The notes under the pieces are model-generated. The model ran no database searches, was not told the DNA's origin, and saw nothing but the letters and a program-made list of their open reading frames with translations. The position numbers and the translations under genes are program-made. This document shows positions 9,282-18,639 of a stretch of DNA of 64,000 bases, in pieces. Numbering within the stretch: the stretch's first letter is position 1; each line of letters opens with the position of its first letter. This DNA is from Anabaena sp. PCC 7108 (GTDB taxonomy: Bacteria > Cyanobacteriota > Cyanobacteriia > Cyanobacteriales > Nostocaceae), in contig NZ_KB235896.1 in the NCBI RefSeq assembly GCF_000332135.1, forward strand, positions 4,518,356 to 4,582,355, written 5' to 3'.

Positions 9282-12200
9282 ATGACTCTATCTCTATCCC
9301 ATACCAAATATATATCAGACGCAATTGAGAATTTACGTGCCTGCTGTCAAGTTAATATCCAGTCTTCTTGGTTGTATCAGCAGGTTGACTGGGGAATTAC
9401 TGAAGTAATCAACTCGGATTTGTCTCTTTGGGAACCTGTAAATCTCAATGATAAATTACATATTCCTTGGACAGCGGGAAAACAAGTTTTGTGGTTGGTG
9501 CAAAAATTAGTTGTTCCCCAGGATTTACAAGGTTATGATTTAACAGGTTTATGTTTGCGGTTGGCTTTGGTTTGGTGGGCAGATGCGGCGGAGATTTATG
9601 TTAATGGTAAGTTGGTATTAGTTGGTGATTTGTTTGATTCTTCTCCGCGAGTGCTTTTAAGTCAAGCTGTTTCTATTGGGGACGAGTTTGTTGTTGCTTT
9701 GCGGTTGGTGAGTCCGGGTCATTGTGATGGGGCTTTGATGCGATCGCTCTTGGTTTTTGAGTCTTTAGATTATAATAGGTTAGATCCGGGTTTTTTGGCT
9801 GATGAGTTGGCTGTTGTTCAAGTTTTTCTGGAAAGGTTCGTACCTGAGAAGTTGGCTGGTTTGGTTGCTGGGATTGAAGAGGTAACGAACCACAGAGGCA
9901 CAGAGGACGCAGAGGAAGAGAAAGAAGGGAAGAAGGAAGAGTGGGAAAGGTTTCTGTTTAATATACGAGAATCTTATCTGCGTTCATCTGCGTTCATCTG
10001 CGTTTCAAAATCTAAAATTCATTTGTTAGGTCATGCTCATTTGGATTTAGCATGGTTATGGCCTGTTTCTGAAACTTGGAAAGCCGCAGTCAGTACTTTT
10101 GAGTCGGTGTTAGGTTTACAAAGAGATTTTCCCGAGTTGGTTTTTTGTCATACTACTCCGGCGTTGTATGCTTGGGTTGAGGAATATCGTCCAGTTTTAT
10201 TTGCGGAAATTCAAAATCAAGTTAAAGCGGGAAAATGGGAAGTTTTGGGTGGGTTTTGGGTGGAACCGGATTTGAATTTGATTTCTGGTGAGTCTATTGT
10301 CCGTCAGTTATTATATGGTCAGCGTTATTTTCAGGAACGGTTTGGGAAAATATCTCCTGTGGTTTGGGTTCCTGATACTTTTGGTTTCTGTGCGACTCTA
10401 CCTCAGTTTTTCGCAAATGCGGGAATTGAGTTTTTTGTGACTCAGAAATTGCGCTGGAATGATACTACTAAGTTTGATTATGGCGCTTTTTGGTGGCGAT
10501 CGCTTGATGGTAGTCAAATATTTAGTTTTATGTCTGCACCCATAGGCGAAACTATTGATCCTGTTAAAATGGCAAACTATGCCTGTGAGTGGGAAAGTAA
10601 CACAGGTTTAGTAGATTCTCTTTGGCTTCCCGGTGTCGGTGATCATGGTGGTGGTCCGACTCGTGATATGTTGGAAATAGCAAGGCGTTGGGAACATTCC
10701 CCAATTTTCCCCAAGTTGGAATTTACAACTTCGGAAAAATATCTCCAACAAATAAAATCCCAAAGTCAAAATTTACCTGTTTGGGAAGATGAACTTTATT
10801 TAGAGTTTCATCGCGGATGTTATACTACCCACGCAGACCAAAAACGCTGGAATCGCAAATCTGAAAATCTTTTATATGAGGCTGAGTTATTTGCAACTTT
10901 AGCAAATGTTCTCTTTGGGGTGCAATATCCTCAAGATGAAATTGAAGCTGCTTGGAAAAAAGTTTTATTTAATCAGTTTCACGATATTCTCCCTGGTACT
11001 TCTATTACTCAAGTTTATGAGGATGCTTTACCAACATGGGAACACGTGGAACAAGTGGGAAATAAGATATTAGATGAGTCTTTGAGTGCGATCGCATCTC
11101 ATCTCACTTTACCACAACCACCCCAACCTCATAGCATACCTATCATAATTTTTAATTCGCTCAACTGGCAACGTTCCCAAGTCGTCAGCGTTACTTTACC
11201 AAAAACAATTTTAACAGCATCCCCGTCCACGCAGGTGGACTTTGTTGGTGTAGCCCCAGAATTATATTCTGCGGGTAATCATAACCCAATATGGACAATT
11301 TATGACATTGACGGAAACCAACTTCTATCTCAACAAAGCGAAAACTCTTTATTGTTTCTCGCAACTGTCCCATCCATAGGATATCAAATATATTGGCTTT
11401 CTCCAACTTCCCAAAATCCCCATATCGACAATTCTGAATTTCCCCAAAACTGGATATTAGAAAATGAATATTTGCGAGTTCAGGTAAACCCCGAAACCGG
11501 AGACTTAGAAAGCGTCTTTGACAAAACCCAACAACGGGAAATTTTAAATGGTGCGGGAAATCAACTTCAGGCTTTTGAAGATAGCGGACAATATTGGGAT
11601 GCTTGGAATATTGACCCTGATTATAACACAAAACCTCTACCTGCAACCGAATTAAAATCAATTCAATGGCTAGAATTTGGAAATATACAACAACGTTTGC
11701 GGGTAGTGCGTCAACTGGGAAATTCGCAGTTTTGTCAAGATTACATTCTCCAAACCGGTTCACCACTTTTGAAAATTGCCAATACTGTAAATTGGCAAGA
11801 AAATCAAGTATTAGTGAAAACAGCCTTTCCTCTCAACGTCGCAGCCGATTTTGCTACTTATGAAATTCCCTGCGGTGCTATTCGTCGTTCAACCAACCCC
11901 CAAACCCCCGCAGAAAAGGCAAAATGGGAAGTACCCGCTTTACGTTGGGCTGATTTAACTAGAGATACGGAAACCGGAAAATACGGAGTTAGCTTGGTGA
12001 ATGATTGTAAATATGGTTACGACTGTCAAAGCAATCAAATCCGCCTCACTTTGCTGAGAAGTCCTAATTGGCCTGACCCGAAAGCTGATAGAGGTATACA
12101 TGAATTTACGTATGCTTTGTATCCCCATTCAGGTAGTTGGGAAACGGCACACACTGTTAAATGTGGATATGAATTAAATATACCATTAAAAGTATTAGTT

Positions 12201-12488
12201 AATCCACCAAATCAACAATCTGTATTAAATAGTTACCAAAACCAAAGTTTTCTGAATTTATCAGCAGATAATTTAATTATCATGGCTTTAAAACCTAGTG
12301 AAGATAATCAACAAAAAATCATAATGCGCTTTTATGAATGTCACGGAAAAATAGCGAATTTATCTTTTAAAAGTGATCTTTTTACATTAGGAGAAGCAGT
12401 TGATTTATTGGAAAGACCGATAAATCAAAAGATTGATCAAATTGATCCTTGGAAAATTGCTACATTTAAAATAATTCGTAATTCGTAA
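9282..12488 (+). CDS. Alpha-mannosidase, glycoside hydrolase family 38
   Basis: This large (~1068 residues) retaining alpha-mannosidase would cleave alpha-linked mannose from glycans or oligosaccharides. The N-terminal beta domain (~1-200) is followed by the GH38 core starting GHAHLDLAWLWPV near 248, whose His and Asp bind zinc. WVPDTFGFCATLPQ near 362 carries the nucleophile Asp, and FHRGCYTTHADQKRWNR (~515) lies at the core end. The C-terminal beta domains extend to the end. No signal peptide is seen, so a cytoplasmic role is likely. I prefer ATG 9282 over TTG 9276. Residues ~201-245 derive from an inserted intergenic-type repeat. The last residues (KIIRNS) and the stop are encoded by an AATTCGT heptamer repeat. 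Confidence 0.9.
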   Translation: MTLSLSHTKYISDAIENLRACCQVNIQSSWLYQQVDWGITEVINSDLSLWEPVNLNDKLHIPWTAGKQVLWLVQKLVVPQDLQGYDLTGLCLRLALVWWADAAEIYVNGKLVLVGDLFDSSPRVLLSQAVSIGDEFVVALRLVSPGHCDGALMRSLLVFESLDYNRLDPGFLADELAVVQVFLERFVPEKLAGLVAGIEEVTNHRGTEDAEEEKEGKKEEWERFLFNIRESYLRSSAFICVSKSKIHLLGHAHLDLAWLWPVSETWKAAVSTFESVLGLQRDFPELVFCHTTPALYAWVEEYRPVLFAEIQNQVKAGKWEVLGGFWVEPDLNLISGESIVRQLLYGQRYFQERFGKISPVVWVPDTFGFCATLPQFFANAGIEFFVTQKLRWNDTTKFDYGAFWWRSLDGSQIFSFMSAPIGETIDPVKMANYACEWESNTGLVDSLWLPGVGDHGGGPTRDMLEIARRWEHSPIFPKLEFTTSEKYLQQIKSQSQNLPVWEDELYLEFHRGCYTTHADQKRWNRKSENLLYEAELFATLANVLFGVQYPQDEIEAAWKKVLFNQFHDILPGTSITQVYEDALPTWEHVEQVGNKILDESLSAIASHLTLPQPPQPHSIPIIIFNSLNWQRSQVVSVTLPKTILTASPSTQVDFVGVAPELYSAGNHNPIWTIYDIDGNQLLSQQSENSLLFLATVPSIGYQIYWLSPTSQNPHIDNSEFPQNWILENEYLRVQVNPETGDLESVFDKTQQREILNGAGNQLQAFEDSGQYWDAWNIDPDYNTKPLPATELKSIQWLEFGNIQQRLRVVRQLGNSQFCQDYILQTGSPLLKIANTVNWQENQVLVKTAFPLNVAADFATYEIPCGAIRRSTNPQTPAEKAKWEVPALRWADLTRDTETGKYGVSLVNDCKYGYDCQSNQIRLTLLRSPNWPDPKADRGIHEFTYALYPHSGSWETAHTVKCGYELNIPLKVLVNPPNQQSVLNSYQNQSFLNLSADNLIIMALKPSEDNQQKIIMRFYECHGKIANLSFKSDLFTLGEAVDLLERPINQKIDQIDPWKIATFKIIRNS
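9886..10015 (+). repeat. Intergenic-type repeat inserted in frame inside the mannosidase gene
   Basis: AACCACAGAGGCACAGAGGA, purine-rich GAAGAGAAAGAAGGG and a triple ATCTGCGTTC unit lie between the N-terminal and catalytic domains. They encode a charged linker starting NHRGTEDAEEEKEGKK. These phrases are typical of cyanobacterial intergenic repeats; here they keep the reading frame with no stop. Confidence 0.8.
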
Positions 12489-12592
12489 TATTTTCTACGG
12501 AAACGCTATGCCTACGGCACACTGCGTGAACGCTAACGTAATTCGTAATTGCAGTTATACTGGTTTTTATGAAGATGCTATTTATCCGTTGT

Positions 12593-12622
12593 GCTAGAGA
12601 GGTTCCATGGAACGTCTCTAGC
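12593..12622. repeat. Palindromic 30-bp repeat
   Basis: GCTAGAGAGGTTCCATGG followed by AACGTCTCTAGC forms an almost perfect palindrome centred on CCATGG. It sits between the convergent mannosidase and 2H phosphoesterase genes and may fold as a hairpin in both transcripts. Flanks carry AATTCGT-type repeats (12472-12492, 12540-12550) and ACGAATTACGAATTAG near 12690. Confidence 0.7.
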
Positions 12623-12716
12623 AAATAAATTTGGCTTTAGCTTTTCCCTTGGGGAGAAGGGGAATTAAAACCCAAAATTACGAAGTACGAATTACGAATT
12701 AGTAATTAGAAAGTAC

Positions 12717-13505
12717 TCAAAAATCTAAACTTACCCAATCTGGTTGACGATAATAATGTGTCATGTTGTCAAACTTCCGCAATTCAACTCGGTTGATGAA
12801 AATTTCTGGGAAATTTAACAACCATTGTTGATTTAACTCAGATAACATAGTACTGAGTTTGATGCGGTCTGGTTCTGCGGGAACTTCGCCAAAATAGCCT
12901 AATGTAATATGGGCTGTAAAGTTATAATGTTGCTCTATCCCCAAGCCCATTAACTTGCGGTTTTGGTAAATTAGCCTGCGGATTTGAATAATCTCCTCAT
13001 AGGAACTTTCATCTTTGGGTACTAAACACACACCTATAGCCCTGGGCATAACCAGCAGTCCCAGCATTTGCCAGGAAATGGGATTAGCTGGCTTTGTCCT
13101 GGATTCTTGATGTTGCTTAAACAAATCACCTAAGCAAGAGTTCAATTCCTCGACAAATTGGGGATTTTTTTGAGTGGCATGATGGAAAGCATGATCCCAA
13201 ATCAAATCTGCTACGGTTAAATGAAAGCTGGCAGCAGGTACAGGTACAATCAAATCACAGTTGACAGGTAACTCTAAAAGCGATCGCTGATAAGTCTCTA
13301 TTTGGCTATAAAAACCAGCATTGTCTGGGTCTTCTGCCGCAGGTGGGGTAATCAGCGTATAACCAGGAAAGGGTACTGGTTCTCTGATGCCAGAATTGGA
13401 CTGAAATTTAGAAGATTCCTGAATATGCTGAACTTGGGTTCTGTAAAATTCTGGTAGCATCATTCTTGCTACCCGATTTAAGTAGGTTTGGTAGTTATCG
13501 TCCAA
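12717..13505 (-). CDS. 2H phosphoesterase superfamily protein (DUF1868-like)
   Basis: This is a 262-residue soluble protein. Two H-x-T/S motifs typical of 2H phosphoesterases are visible: FHLTVADL near 101 and AHITLGYF near 202. They would form the paired active-site strands. Members act on cyclic nucleotide or 2'-5' RNA bonds, but the substrate here is not readable. The start is a TTG with GAGG about 10 nt upstream; the first internal ATG is at residue 15 (MMLPEF), just before the conserved region, so a shorter form is possible. It is divergent from holA. Confidence 0.75.
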   Translation of the reverse strand: MDDNYQTYLNRVARMMLPEFYRTQVQHIQESSKFQSNSGIREPVPFPGYTLITPPAAEDPDNAGFYSQIETYQRSLLELPVNCDLIVPVPAASFHLTVADLIWDHAFHHATQKNPQFVEELNSCLGDLFKQHQESRTKPANPISWQMLGLLVMPRAIGVCLVPKDESSYEEIIQIRRLIYQNRKLMGLGIEQHYNFTAHITLGYFGEVPAEPDRIKLSTMLSELNQQWLLNFPEIFINRVELRKFDNMTHYYRQPDWVSLDF

Positions 13506-13614
13506 TCTTTATCGCCTCGCACTCTCTTGATAGATTGTAGGGAAATTTACCCAATTTGACCAAACTAATTTGGTTTTTAATTTTTAAATTTAAAATTTAA
13601 AATTTTTAATTGCT

Positions 13615-14604
13615 ATGCCAATCTATGTTTACTGGGGTGAGGATGATTTTGCCATTGAAAAGGCAGTAACAGTTTTGCGCGATCGCATTCTTGATCCTCT
13701 CTGGATAAGTTTTAATTATACTACTTTTCCCCCTGAACAAGCCGATGCTGTGATTCAAGCGTTAAATCAAGTGATGACACCGACTTTCGGCGCTGGTGGG
13801 CGTTTGGTGTGGTTAATCAATACTACCCTTTGTCAACACTGTCCAGAAAATGTTTTAGCCGAATTACAACGCACTTTAGCTGTAATTCCTGAAGACTCGT
13901 TCTTATTACTTACCAGTCGTAACAAGCCTGATGAACGTCTCAAAGCTACAAAATTTTTGAAACAATTTGCCCAGGAGTTCCGGGAATTTTCCCTCATTCC
14001 TCCCTGGAAAACGGAATTATTGGTACAAGCTGTCAATCAAGCTGCTGAAACTGTGGGTGTGAAACTGACTCCCCAGACGGCGGAACTGTTAGCGGAATCT
14101 GTAGGTAATGATACCAGGCTTCTGTACAATGAAATGGAGAAATTGCGGCTTTATATCGCAGGTAGCCACAAGCCTTTAGATGTCAATACAGTAACTGCCT
14201 TAGTTAGAAATACTACACAAAATACCTTACAATTATCAGCAGCCATTAGAACTGGAGATACAGCCAAAGCTTTGGGGGTTGTTGCCGATTTGATCAATGC
14301 TTCTGAACCTGGATTGCGGATAGTTGCCACTTTGATCGGTCAATTTCGCACCTGGTTATTGATCAAGATTATGATGGAAGCAGGAGAGCGCAATCCCCAA
14401 GCGATCGCTCAAGCTGCTGAAATCAATAACCCCAAACGCATATATTTTTTACAGCAAGAAGTTAAGTCACTCTCAGTACAGCAACTAATCTCTTCTTTAC
14501 CACTGCTTCTGGAATTAGAAGTTAGCCTTAAACAAGGAGCCTCAGAAACATTCGCACTCCAAACTAAAGTCATAGAACTGTGTCAAGTCTGTCAAGGAAA
14601 TTAA
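13615..14604 (+). CDS. holA: DNA polymerase III subunit delta
   Basis: This is the clamp-loader delta subunit, which opens the sliding clamp during replication. The protein of 329 residues has the family length. It starts MPIYVYWGEDDFAIEKAV, as in cyanobacterial HolA, followed by LLLTSRNKPDERLKATKFL and the domain II/III helical region with ESVGNDTRLLYNEMEKL near 165. The C-terminal collar domain ends LQTKVIELCQVCQGN. ATG 13615 is a natural start. The stop codon is followed within 3 nt by a nine-copy heptamer array. Confidence 0.92.
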   Translation: MPIYVYWGEDDFAIEKAVTVLRDRILDPLWISFNYTTFPPEQADAVIQALNQVMTPTFGAGGRLVWLINTTLCQHCPENVLAELQRTLAVIPEDSFLLLTSRNKPDERLKATKFLKQFAQEFREFSLIPPWKTELLVQAVNQAAETVGVKLTPQTAELLAESVGNDTRLLYNEMEKLRLYIAGSHKPLDVNTVTALVRNTTQNTLQLSAAIRTGDTAKALGVVADLINASEPGLRIVATLIGQFRTWLLIKIMMEAGERNPQAIAQAAEINNPKRIYFLQQEVKSLSVQQLISSLPLLLELEVSLKQGASETFALQTKVIELCQVCQGN

Positions 14605-14937
14605 ATAATTCGTAATTCGTAATTCGTAATTCGTAATTCGTAATTCGTAATTCGTAATTCGTAATTCGTAAAAAGTGTAAGGTTTTGGCATATAGAGTTC
14701 CAAAATAGGTGCATTTTTTCTTGTCAGAGCCGGAAAATTTAGGATGTTCCCCGTTCCCCGTTCCCTGTCCTCACCGACAACTTTTATGGCTTACGCCACG
14801 CTACGCTATCAGCAAACCCTAAGTAAGTTTTAATTCTTTAAAAGTTGAAGGAATTTGACTGGGACTGGAACTTATCAACCCTAAAATAAATCAAACCTAC
14901 TATCATATCCTTACTATAGTTCTGTGTCACCTATCCT
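14605..14937. other. Intergenic region with heptamer array and short inverted motifs
   Basis: The 333-bp gap begins with the AATTCGT array, then has CCCCGTTCCCCGTTCCCTGTCC near 14750 and GCTTACGCCACGCTACGC near 14790. The last ~120 bp are AT-rich and probably hold the promoter of the DUF4168 gene. No ORF or RNA gene is evident. Confidence 0.6.
14607..14669. repeat. Heptameric tandem repeat, nine copies of AATTCGT
   Basis: Nine uninterrupted perfect copies of AATTCGT begin 3 nt after the holA stop codon. The same heptamer is present at 12472-12492, 21411-21435 and 29763-29778. This is the classical short tandemly repeated repetitive sequence (STRR) of heterocystous cyanobacteria. Confidence 0.97.
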
Positions 14938-15417
14938 ATGCCGGAAAATTACTTTGTCTTTTTCCCAATTACTATTCAACGAATAATGTCTCACTCCTCG
15001 GTATTTGCCACCCTCACCACTGCGAGTGTAATTTTTAGCACTTTAGGCATAAATTCCAAAGCCGCTGCTCAAAGCTTGACAGTTAACAATACAGAAGTCA
15101 CTAACTATGCCCAATCTGTATTAGCAATGGAACCAGACCGTCAGCAAGCCTTTGAGGAAATTAAAAAAATGATTGGAGAAAAAGAAATCCCCAAGATAGT
15201 TTGTAACGACGTAAACAGTATGAGTTCTCTCCCCAGAAAAGCAATGGACATTGCGGTTAATTATTGCAACCGTTCTCAGAAAATTGTTGAAAATCATGGA
15301 CTCACCATTGAGCGGTTCAACAAAATTACTGTAGAAATCCAAAACAGCAGTGATTTAAAGCGTCAGGTCTACAATACATTATTACGTCTGCAAAATACCT
15401 CTGACAAAAGTAAGTAG
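14938..15417 (+). CDS. DUF4168 domain protein, probably exported
   Basis: This is a 159-residue protein. A hydrophobic segment at ~22-45 (FATLTTASVIFSTLGI) is followed by SKAAAQS, a good signal peptidase I site, so the mature protein is probably periplasmic. The C-terminal LTIERFNKITVEIQNSSDL resembles the conserved tail of DUF4168. Two Cys residues (~88 and ~109) could form a disulfide. The function of the family is unknown. A second Met at residue 17 (MSHSSVF) would give a shorter signal peptide; the N-terminal start remains uncertain. Confidence 0.75.
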   Translation: MPENYFVFFPITIQRIMSHSSVFATLTTASVIFSTLGINSKAAAQSLTVNNTEVTNYAQSVLAMEPDRQQAFEEIKKMIGEKEIPKIVCNDVNSMSSLPRKAMDIAVNYCNRSQKIVENHGLTIERFNKITVEIQNSSDLKRQVYNTLLRLQNTSDKSK

Positions 15418-16023
15418 GCAAAAATAAACATAACTACTATGGGCAGAAAAATTCACGAGGCTAAAACCCCTTGTCTTCTGTCTCCTGTCTGATCCTAAGG
15501 ATAAATATTCAGCAAGCCTTACTTAAGATTTCAGGTTAAAAGCGGTAGAAAATTTACAGACAAAGCCTGATGCTAAAAGACTTTCAAACCTGTTAATAGT
15601 TAGCGGCTGTAGTATCACTTCTAGACATAAGAGTAAAAATTCAGTATGCGTCATCTAGAACACTTGTAGAGACTTGTCGTGCTTAGTCTCTATATTTTTT
15701 GTCTGAGATTACTAAGTAGTTTGACAAAATTAAATTCATTCGTGGAGTCAGGAAACAGAAAGACAGTGTGTGTAATTAATTTTGTACGATTACTTACATC
15801 AGCCTCAATCAAACTTGGCCACAAAACTTTGTTGTTACCAAAACCCTATATACTAGACTAGAATTTGTTAAATTTGAGATTTTTGTTAATTGCGATACCA
15901 TAAACTATTAATTTTTAGATGAAATACTAGATAGTTTTTCAGATTTTTGAGTAAAAACTAAATCCAGTATCATCAAAAAACCCGAACTTAATGTGGTGTA
16001 AAAATCAAGAGAGGAGTGAAAAA
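15418..16023. other. Intergenic region upstream of the squalene/phytoene synthase-like gene
   Basis: The 606-bp stretch holds a CTTGTCTTCTGTCTCCTGTCT repeat tract, the second copy of the degenerate ~65-bp repeat (15643-15709) and AT-rich sequence before the AGGAG ribosome binding site at 16013-16017. A 60-codon ORF at 15679-15861 overlaps the repeat and has no coding character. Confidence 0.55.
15643..15709 (+). repeat. Degenerate dispersed repeat, copy 2 of 3
   Basis: Starts ATGCGTCATCTAGAAC, continues ACTTGTAGAGAC and pairs with GTCTCTATA to form a hairpin of eight base pairs, followed by TTTTTTGTCTGAG. It is related to 1149-1214 and, inverted, to 41753-41803. Confidence 0.5.
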
Positions 16024-16854
16024 ATGGATTTACGTGGAGATGCATTGCAAATCCTCAAAGAAACTAGTCGAACTTTCTATATCCCAATTAGTATTTTACC
16101 GTCAGGATTACAAGAAGCGGTCGCCTCCGCATACCTGTGTATGCGTGCAATTGACGAAATTGAAGATCATCCAGAACTGGATAATGCCACTAAGACTCAG
16201 CTGTTGCGAAATATTAGTTTGACATTACAAACAGGAGTTGATGGTTTTGCGGTGGATGCTTTTTCACTAGCATTTAGCGGATATGAAAATTCTTTAGCAG
16301 AAGTCAGTCTCCGCGTTAGAGAATGGTCAATACTAGCACCGGAGAGTATTGCCCCTCGAATTTGGGATGCAACAGCGGCCATGGCAGATAGAATGGCTGA
16401 CTGGGCAGAAAAAAACTGGAAAATTGAAACAGAATCTGACTTAGATCGTTATACATTCGGGGTAGCAGGTGCAGTCGGCTTGCTACTATCAGATTTATGG
16501 TCTTGGTACGATGGTACACAAACTAACCGAACTCAAGCGATTGGATTTGGGCGTGGTTTACAAGCCGTCAATATTCTCCGTAATAATACTGAAGATTTGA
16601 CCCGTGGAGTAGACTTTTTCCCCGATGGTTGGAATAACGACAATCTCCAAGAATATGCACGTCGCAATCTGATCTTGGCAGATGCTTATACCCAATCGCT
16701 TCCATCTGGACCGGCTTTACAATTCTGCCAAATCCCTCTGGCCTTAGCTCATGGTACTCTTGACGCTTTGGTTAATGGTAAGGAAAAACTTAGCCGCAGT
16801 GATGTTTATGCACTGATTGAAAACCTGATGGGTATTAATGTAAAAGCTAGTTAA
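16024..16854 (+). CDS. Squalene/phytoene synthase family protein with altered second Asp motif
   Basis: This 276-residue all-alpha isoprenoid enzyme belongs to the head-to-head (trans-IPPS_HH) prenyl synthase family. The first Asp-rich motif DEIED (Asp44, Asp48) is intact. In the second, usually NILRDxxED, Asn187 stands at the first Asp position (NILRNNTED). GRGLQAVN before it and RGVDFFP after it are normal. The start ATG 16024 has an AGGAG ribosome binding site about 7 nt upstream, so the open frame upstream is not used. It could feed the hopanoid pathway at 50-63 kb with squalene, act in carotenoid synthesis, or be a diverged phosphatase-like member. The enzyme type is inferred and not certain. 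Confidence 0.8.
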   Translation: MDLRGDALQILKETSRTFYIPISILPSGLQEAVASAYLCMRAIDEIEDHPELDNATKTQLLRNISLTLQTGVDGFAVDAFSLAFSGYENSLAEVSLRVREWSILAPESIAPRIWDATAAMADRMADWAEKNWKIETESDLDRYTFGVAGAVGLLLSDLWSWYDGTQTNRTQAIGFGRGLQAVNILRNNTEDLTRGVDFFPDGWNNDNLQEYARRNLILADAYTQSLPSGPALQFCQIPLALAHGTLDALVNGKEKLSRSDVYALIENLMGINVKAS

Positions 16855-17103
16855 GAGCCTGAGAAATCTGTTCAAATTAGCACAGACGCAAAAACCCGCG
16901 TTTGTGCCATTGGCACAACACGCAGGAGCAGTAAGCTAATCCGCCTTTAAGTTGCTCCCATCCCTACAGAAAGACGCTCTTACGCTCCAGAAGGGGAGAC
17001 AGGGGGATGCAATTTGAATCATTATTAGCTTAAGACAGACTGGGAATCTGCGTCAGTTAATCAAATAGGGTAATTAAAACACACCCTATGAGAATATTTT
17101 CAC

Positions 17104-17316
17104 TTAACGCGACTCCGTACCCTGATTGGGACTACCAGCTACAGAATCTTCTCCTGGTGCTTCTGGTGTAGCTGTGGATCTAGCATCACTTTTTTCAGCG
17201 TCGCCAGTTTTACGAATATCTTCTTGGAGGGGGGTTTGATAACCGCCTGAAGCTGTGGGTGTATTCTCTGTATTCTCTTGAGAATCAGATTTTTGTTTTT
17301 TAGTTTTTGCACTCAT
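17104..17316 (-). CDS. Small disordered hydrophilic protein, unknown function
   Basis: This 70-residue protein is rich in Ser, Thr, Glu, Gly, Asn and Gln, with no hydrophobic core and few aromatic residues. It begins MSAKTKKQKSDSQENTENTP and looks intrinsically disordered. The ATG at 17316 is preceded by TTGGAGTG with good spacing, which favours it over the ATG-like start 18 nt upstream. I do not recognise it. Coding status is supported by the ribosome binding site and codon-like composition only. Confidence 0.6.
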   Translation of the reverse strand: MSAKTKKQKSDSQENTENTPTASGGYQTPLQEDIRKTGDAEKSDARSTATPEAPGEDSVAGSPNQGTESR

Positions 17317-17831
17317 GATTACACTCCAATTCATCTGGGCATCAAATCAATCTAATCAGTGCAGCAGTGCAAATATATCTATCTACAATCTGGTTATGGC
17401 GGATTATTTATCTGTCTTTAGTCTTGTTTTTCACCGCTTCAACTGGATTTTCAATCCTTGTACAAAATCCCCAGATTCAATTTTGATTCCGAAAACTAAG
17501 TAGCCATCATGAACTGTGTACACCAGAACCCATGAAAAAAACTTCTTATTCCCCTCCTCGCTTGCTGTGAGGGGTTAGGGGTGGGGTCTTATTTTCAAGT
17601 CAGAGTAACGTAAATAATTAAAGGTTTGTAGTCAGGTCTAAAGACCTGAAATTCGGGCTAAAGCCCTAACTACGAGCCAATTTCAGAATTTGTTACCTTA
17701 CTTAACATAGTTCTATTTATTTTCGCCTACTTACTTAAATCATTGTGGATAAATTAACTTAGCCTTTTTGTGTTAGGAATTGAGTTGAAGGATACAGACG
17801 CAAAGAACGCAGATGAAGAGGATTGAGAATA
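17317..17831. other. Intergenic region with several palindromic repeats
   Basis: The 515-bp gap carries CCCCTCCTCGCTTGCTGTGA with GGGGTTAGGGGTGGGGTC (17548-17590), then a double hairpin element at 17625-17677 (GTCTAAAGAC; GGGCTAAAGCCC), and a GACGCAAAGAACGCAGATGA phrase near 17795 directly upstream of the Tab2 gene. No coding signal was seen. Confidence 0.6.
17625..17677. repeat. Double-hairpin repeat element
   Basis: GTAGTCAGGTCTAAAGACCTG is followed by AAATTCGGGCTAAAGCCCTA and ACTACGAGCC. The element contains two small perfect hairpins (AGGTCTAAAGACCT and GGGCTAAAGCCC) and resembles the CTAAAGCC repeats common in cyanobacterial intergenic DNA. Confidence 0.65.
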
Positions 17832-18629
17832 ATGGGTCTGGTTTGGCAGGCTGATTTTTATCGTAGCCCACTACGAGATGCAGCAGGGCAGATATTGTGG
17901 GAGTTGTTGATTTGTGACGAGACTCGCCGCTTTGAGTTCGTGGCTACCTGTCCTCAGTCACAAGCTAATTCCCGTTGGGTGACTGAACAACTTCAGTTAG
18001 CAGGTGGTGAAAAGTTACCAGATGTAATTCAGGTCTTTCGCCCCCAGTCTTTGAGTTTAATTGCAGCGGCTGGTCGCAATTTGGGTATTAATGTTGAACC
18101 TACCCGCAAGACTTTGGCACTAAAACAGTGGTTGGCAGCAAAGCAATATCCTGTCGTTGTAGATAAACCACCTCCAGCACCATTACCGGAAAATCTCTGG
18201 GGGGAAGAGTGGCGTTTTGCTACAATTCTTGCAGGTAATCTCTTGGATGAGTTTACAGAGCGCCCTATTCCTGTTATTCATATACCAGAATTTCTGAAAC
18301 CGATTAATCTTGGTTTAGCATCAACTGTGTCCGTTCCCGGTGTGGTAATTTATGGTGGACGGCAGTCTATGCGTTTGGCGCGGTGGTTACAGGAAGCTGA
18401 TGCTGTATCGTTAAATTACATTGCTGGTGCGCCTGATGGTTTGATTTTAGAAGCTGGTTTGGTAGATAGATGGATTTTGGCGACTTTTGAAGATACTGAA
18501 GTTTCTGCTGCTGCTCAGGTATATGAACAGCGAAAACAGTTAAGTAAGGGATTGCATTTTTTATTGATACAACCGGATGATTCTGGGATGACTTACAGTG
18601 GTTTTTGGTTGTTGCAGGCGGAGAATTGA
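17832..18629 (+). CDS. Tab2/Atab2 family RNA-binding protein
   Basis: A 265-residue protein with the family start GLVWQADFYRSPLRDAAGQILWELL. The plant and algal homologues (Tab2, ATAB2) bind RNA and are needed for translation of photosystem I reaction-centre mRNA; cyanobacterial members are assumed to act in photosystem biogenesis. Internal features include the conserved Trp-rich LWGEEWRFATI near 130, and the C-terminal block FLLIQPDDSGMTYSGFWLL. ATG 17832 is chosen; a TTG three codons upstream is in frame. No operon partner lies close by. Confidence 0.88.
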   Translation: MGLVWQADFYRSPLRDAAGQILWELLICDETRRFEFVATCPQSQANSRWVTEQLQLAGGEKLPDVIQVFRPQSLSLIAAAGRNLGINVEPTRKTLALKQWLAAKQYPVVVDKPPPAPLPENLWGEEWRFATILAGNLLDEFTERPIPVIHIPEFLKPINLGLASTVSVPGVVIYGGRQSMRLARWLQEADAVSLNYIAGAPDGLILEAGLVDRWILATFEDTEVSAAAQVYEQRKQLSKGLHFLLIQPDDSGMTYSGFWLLQAEN

Positions 18630-18639
18630 TGATATCGTG

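Noticed and set aside
15679-15861. 60-codon plus-strand ORF
   Set aside because: Begins inside the degenerate dispersed repeat and has no ribosome binding site or similarity I can see.
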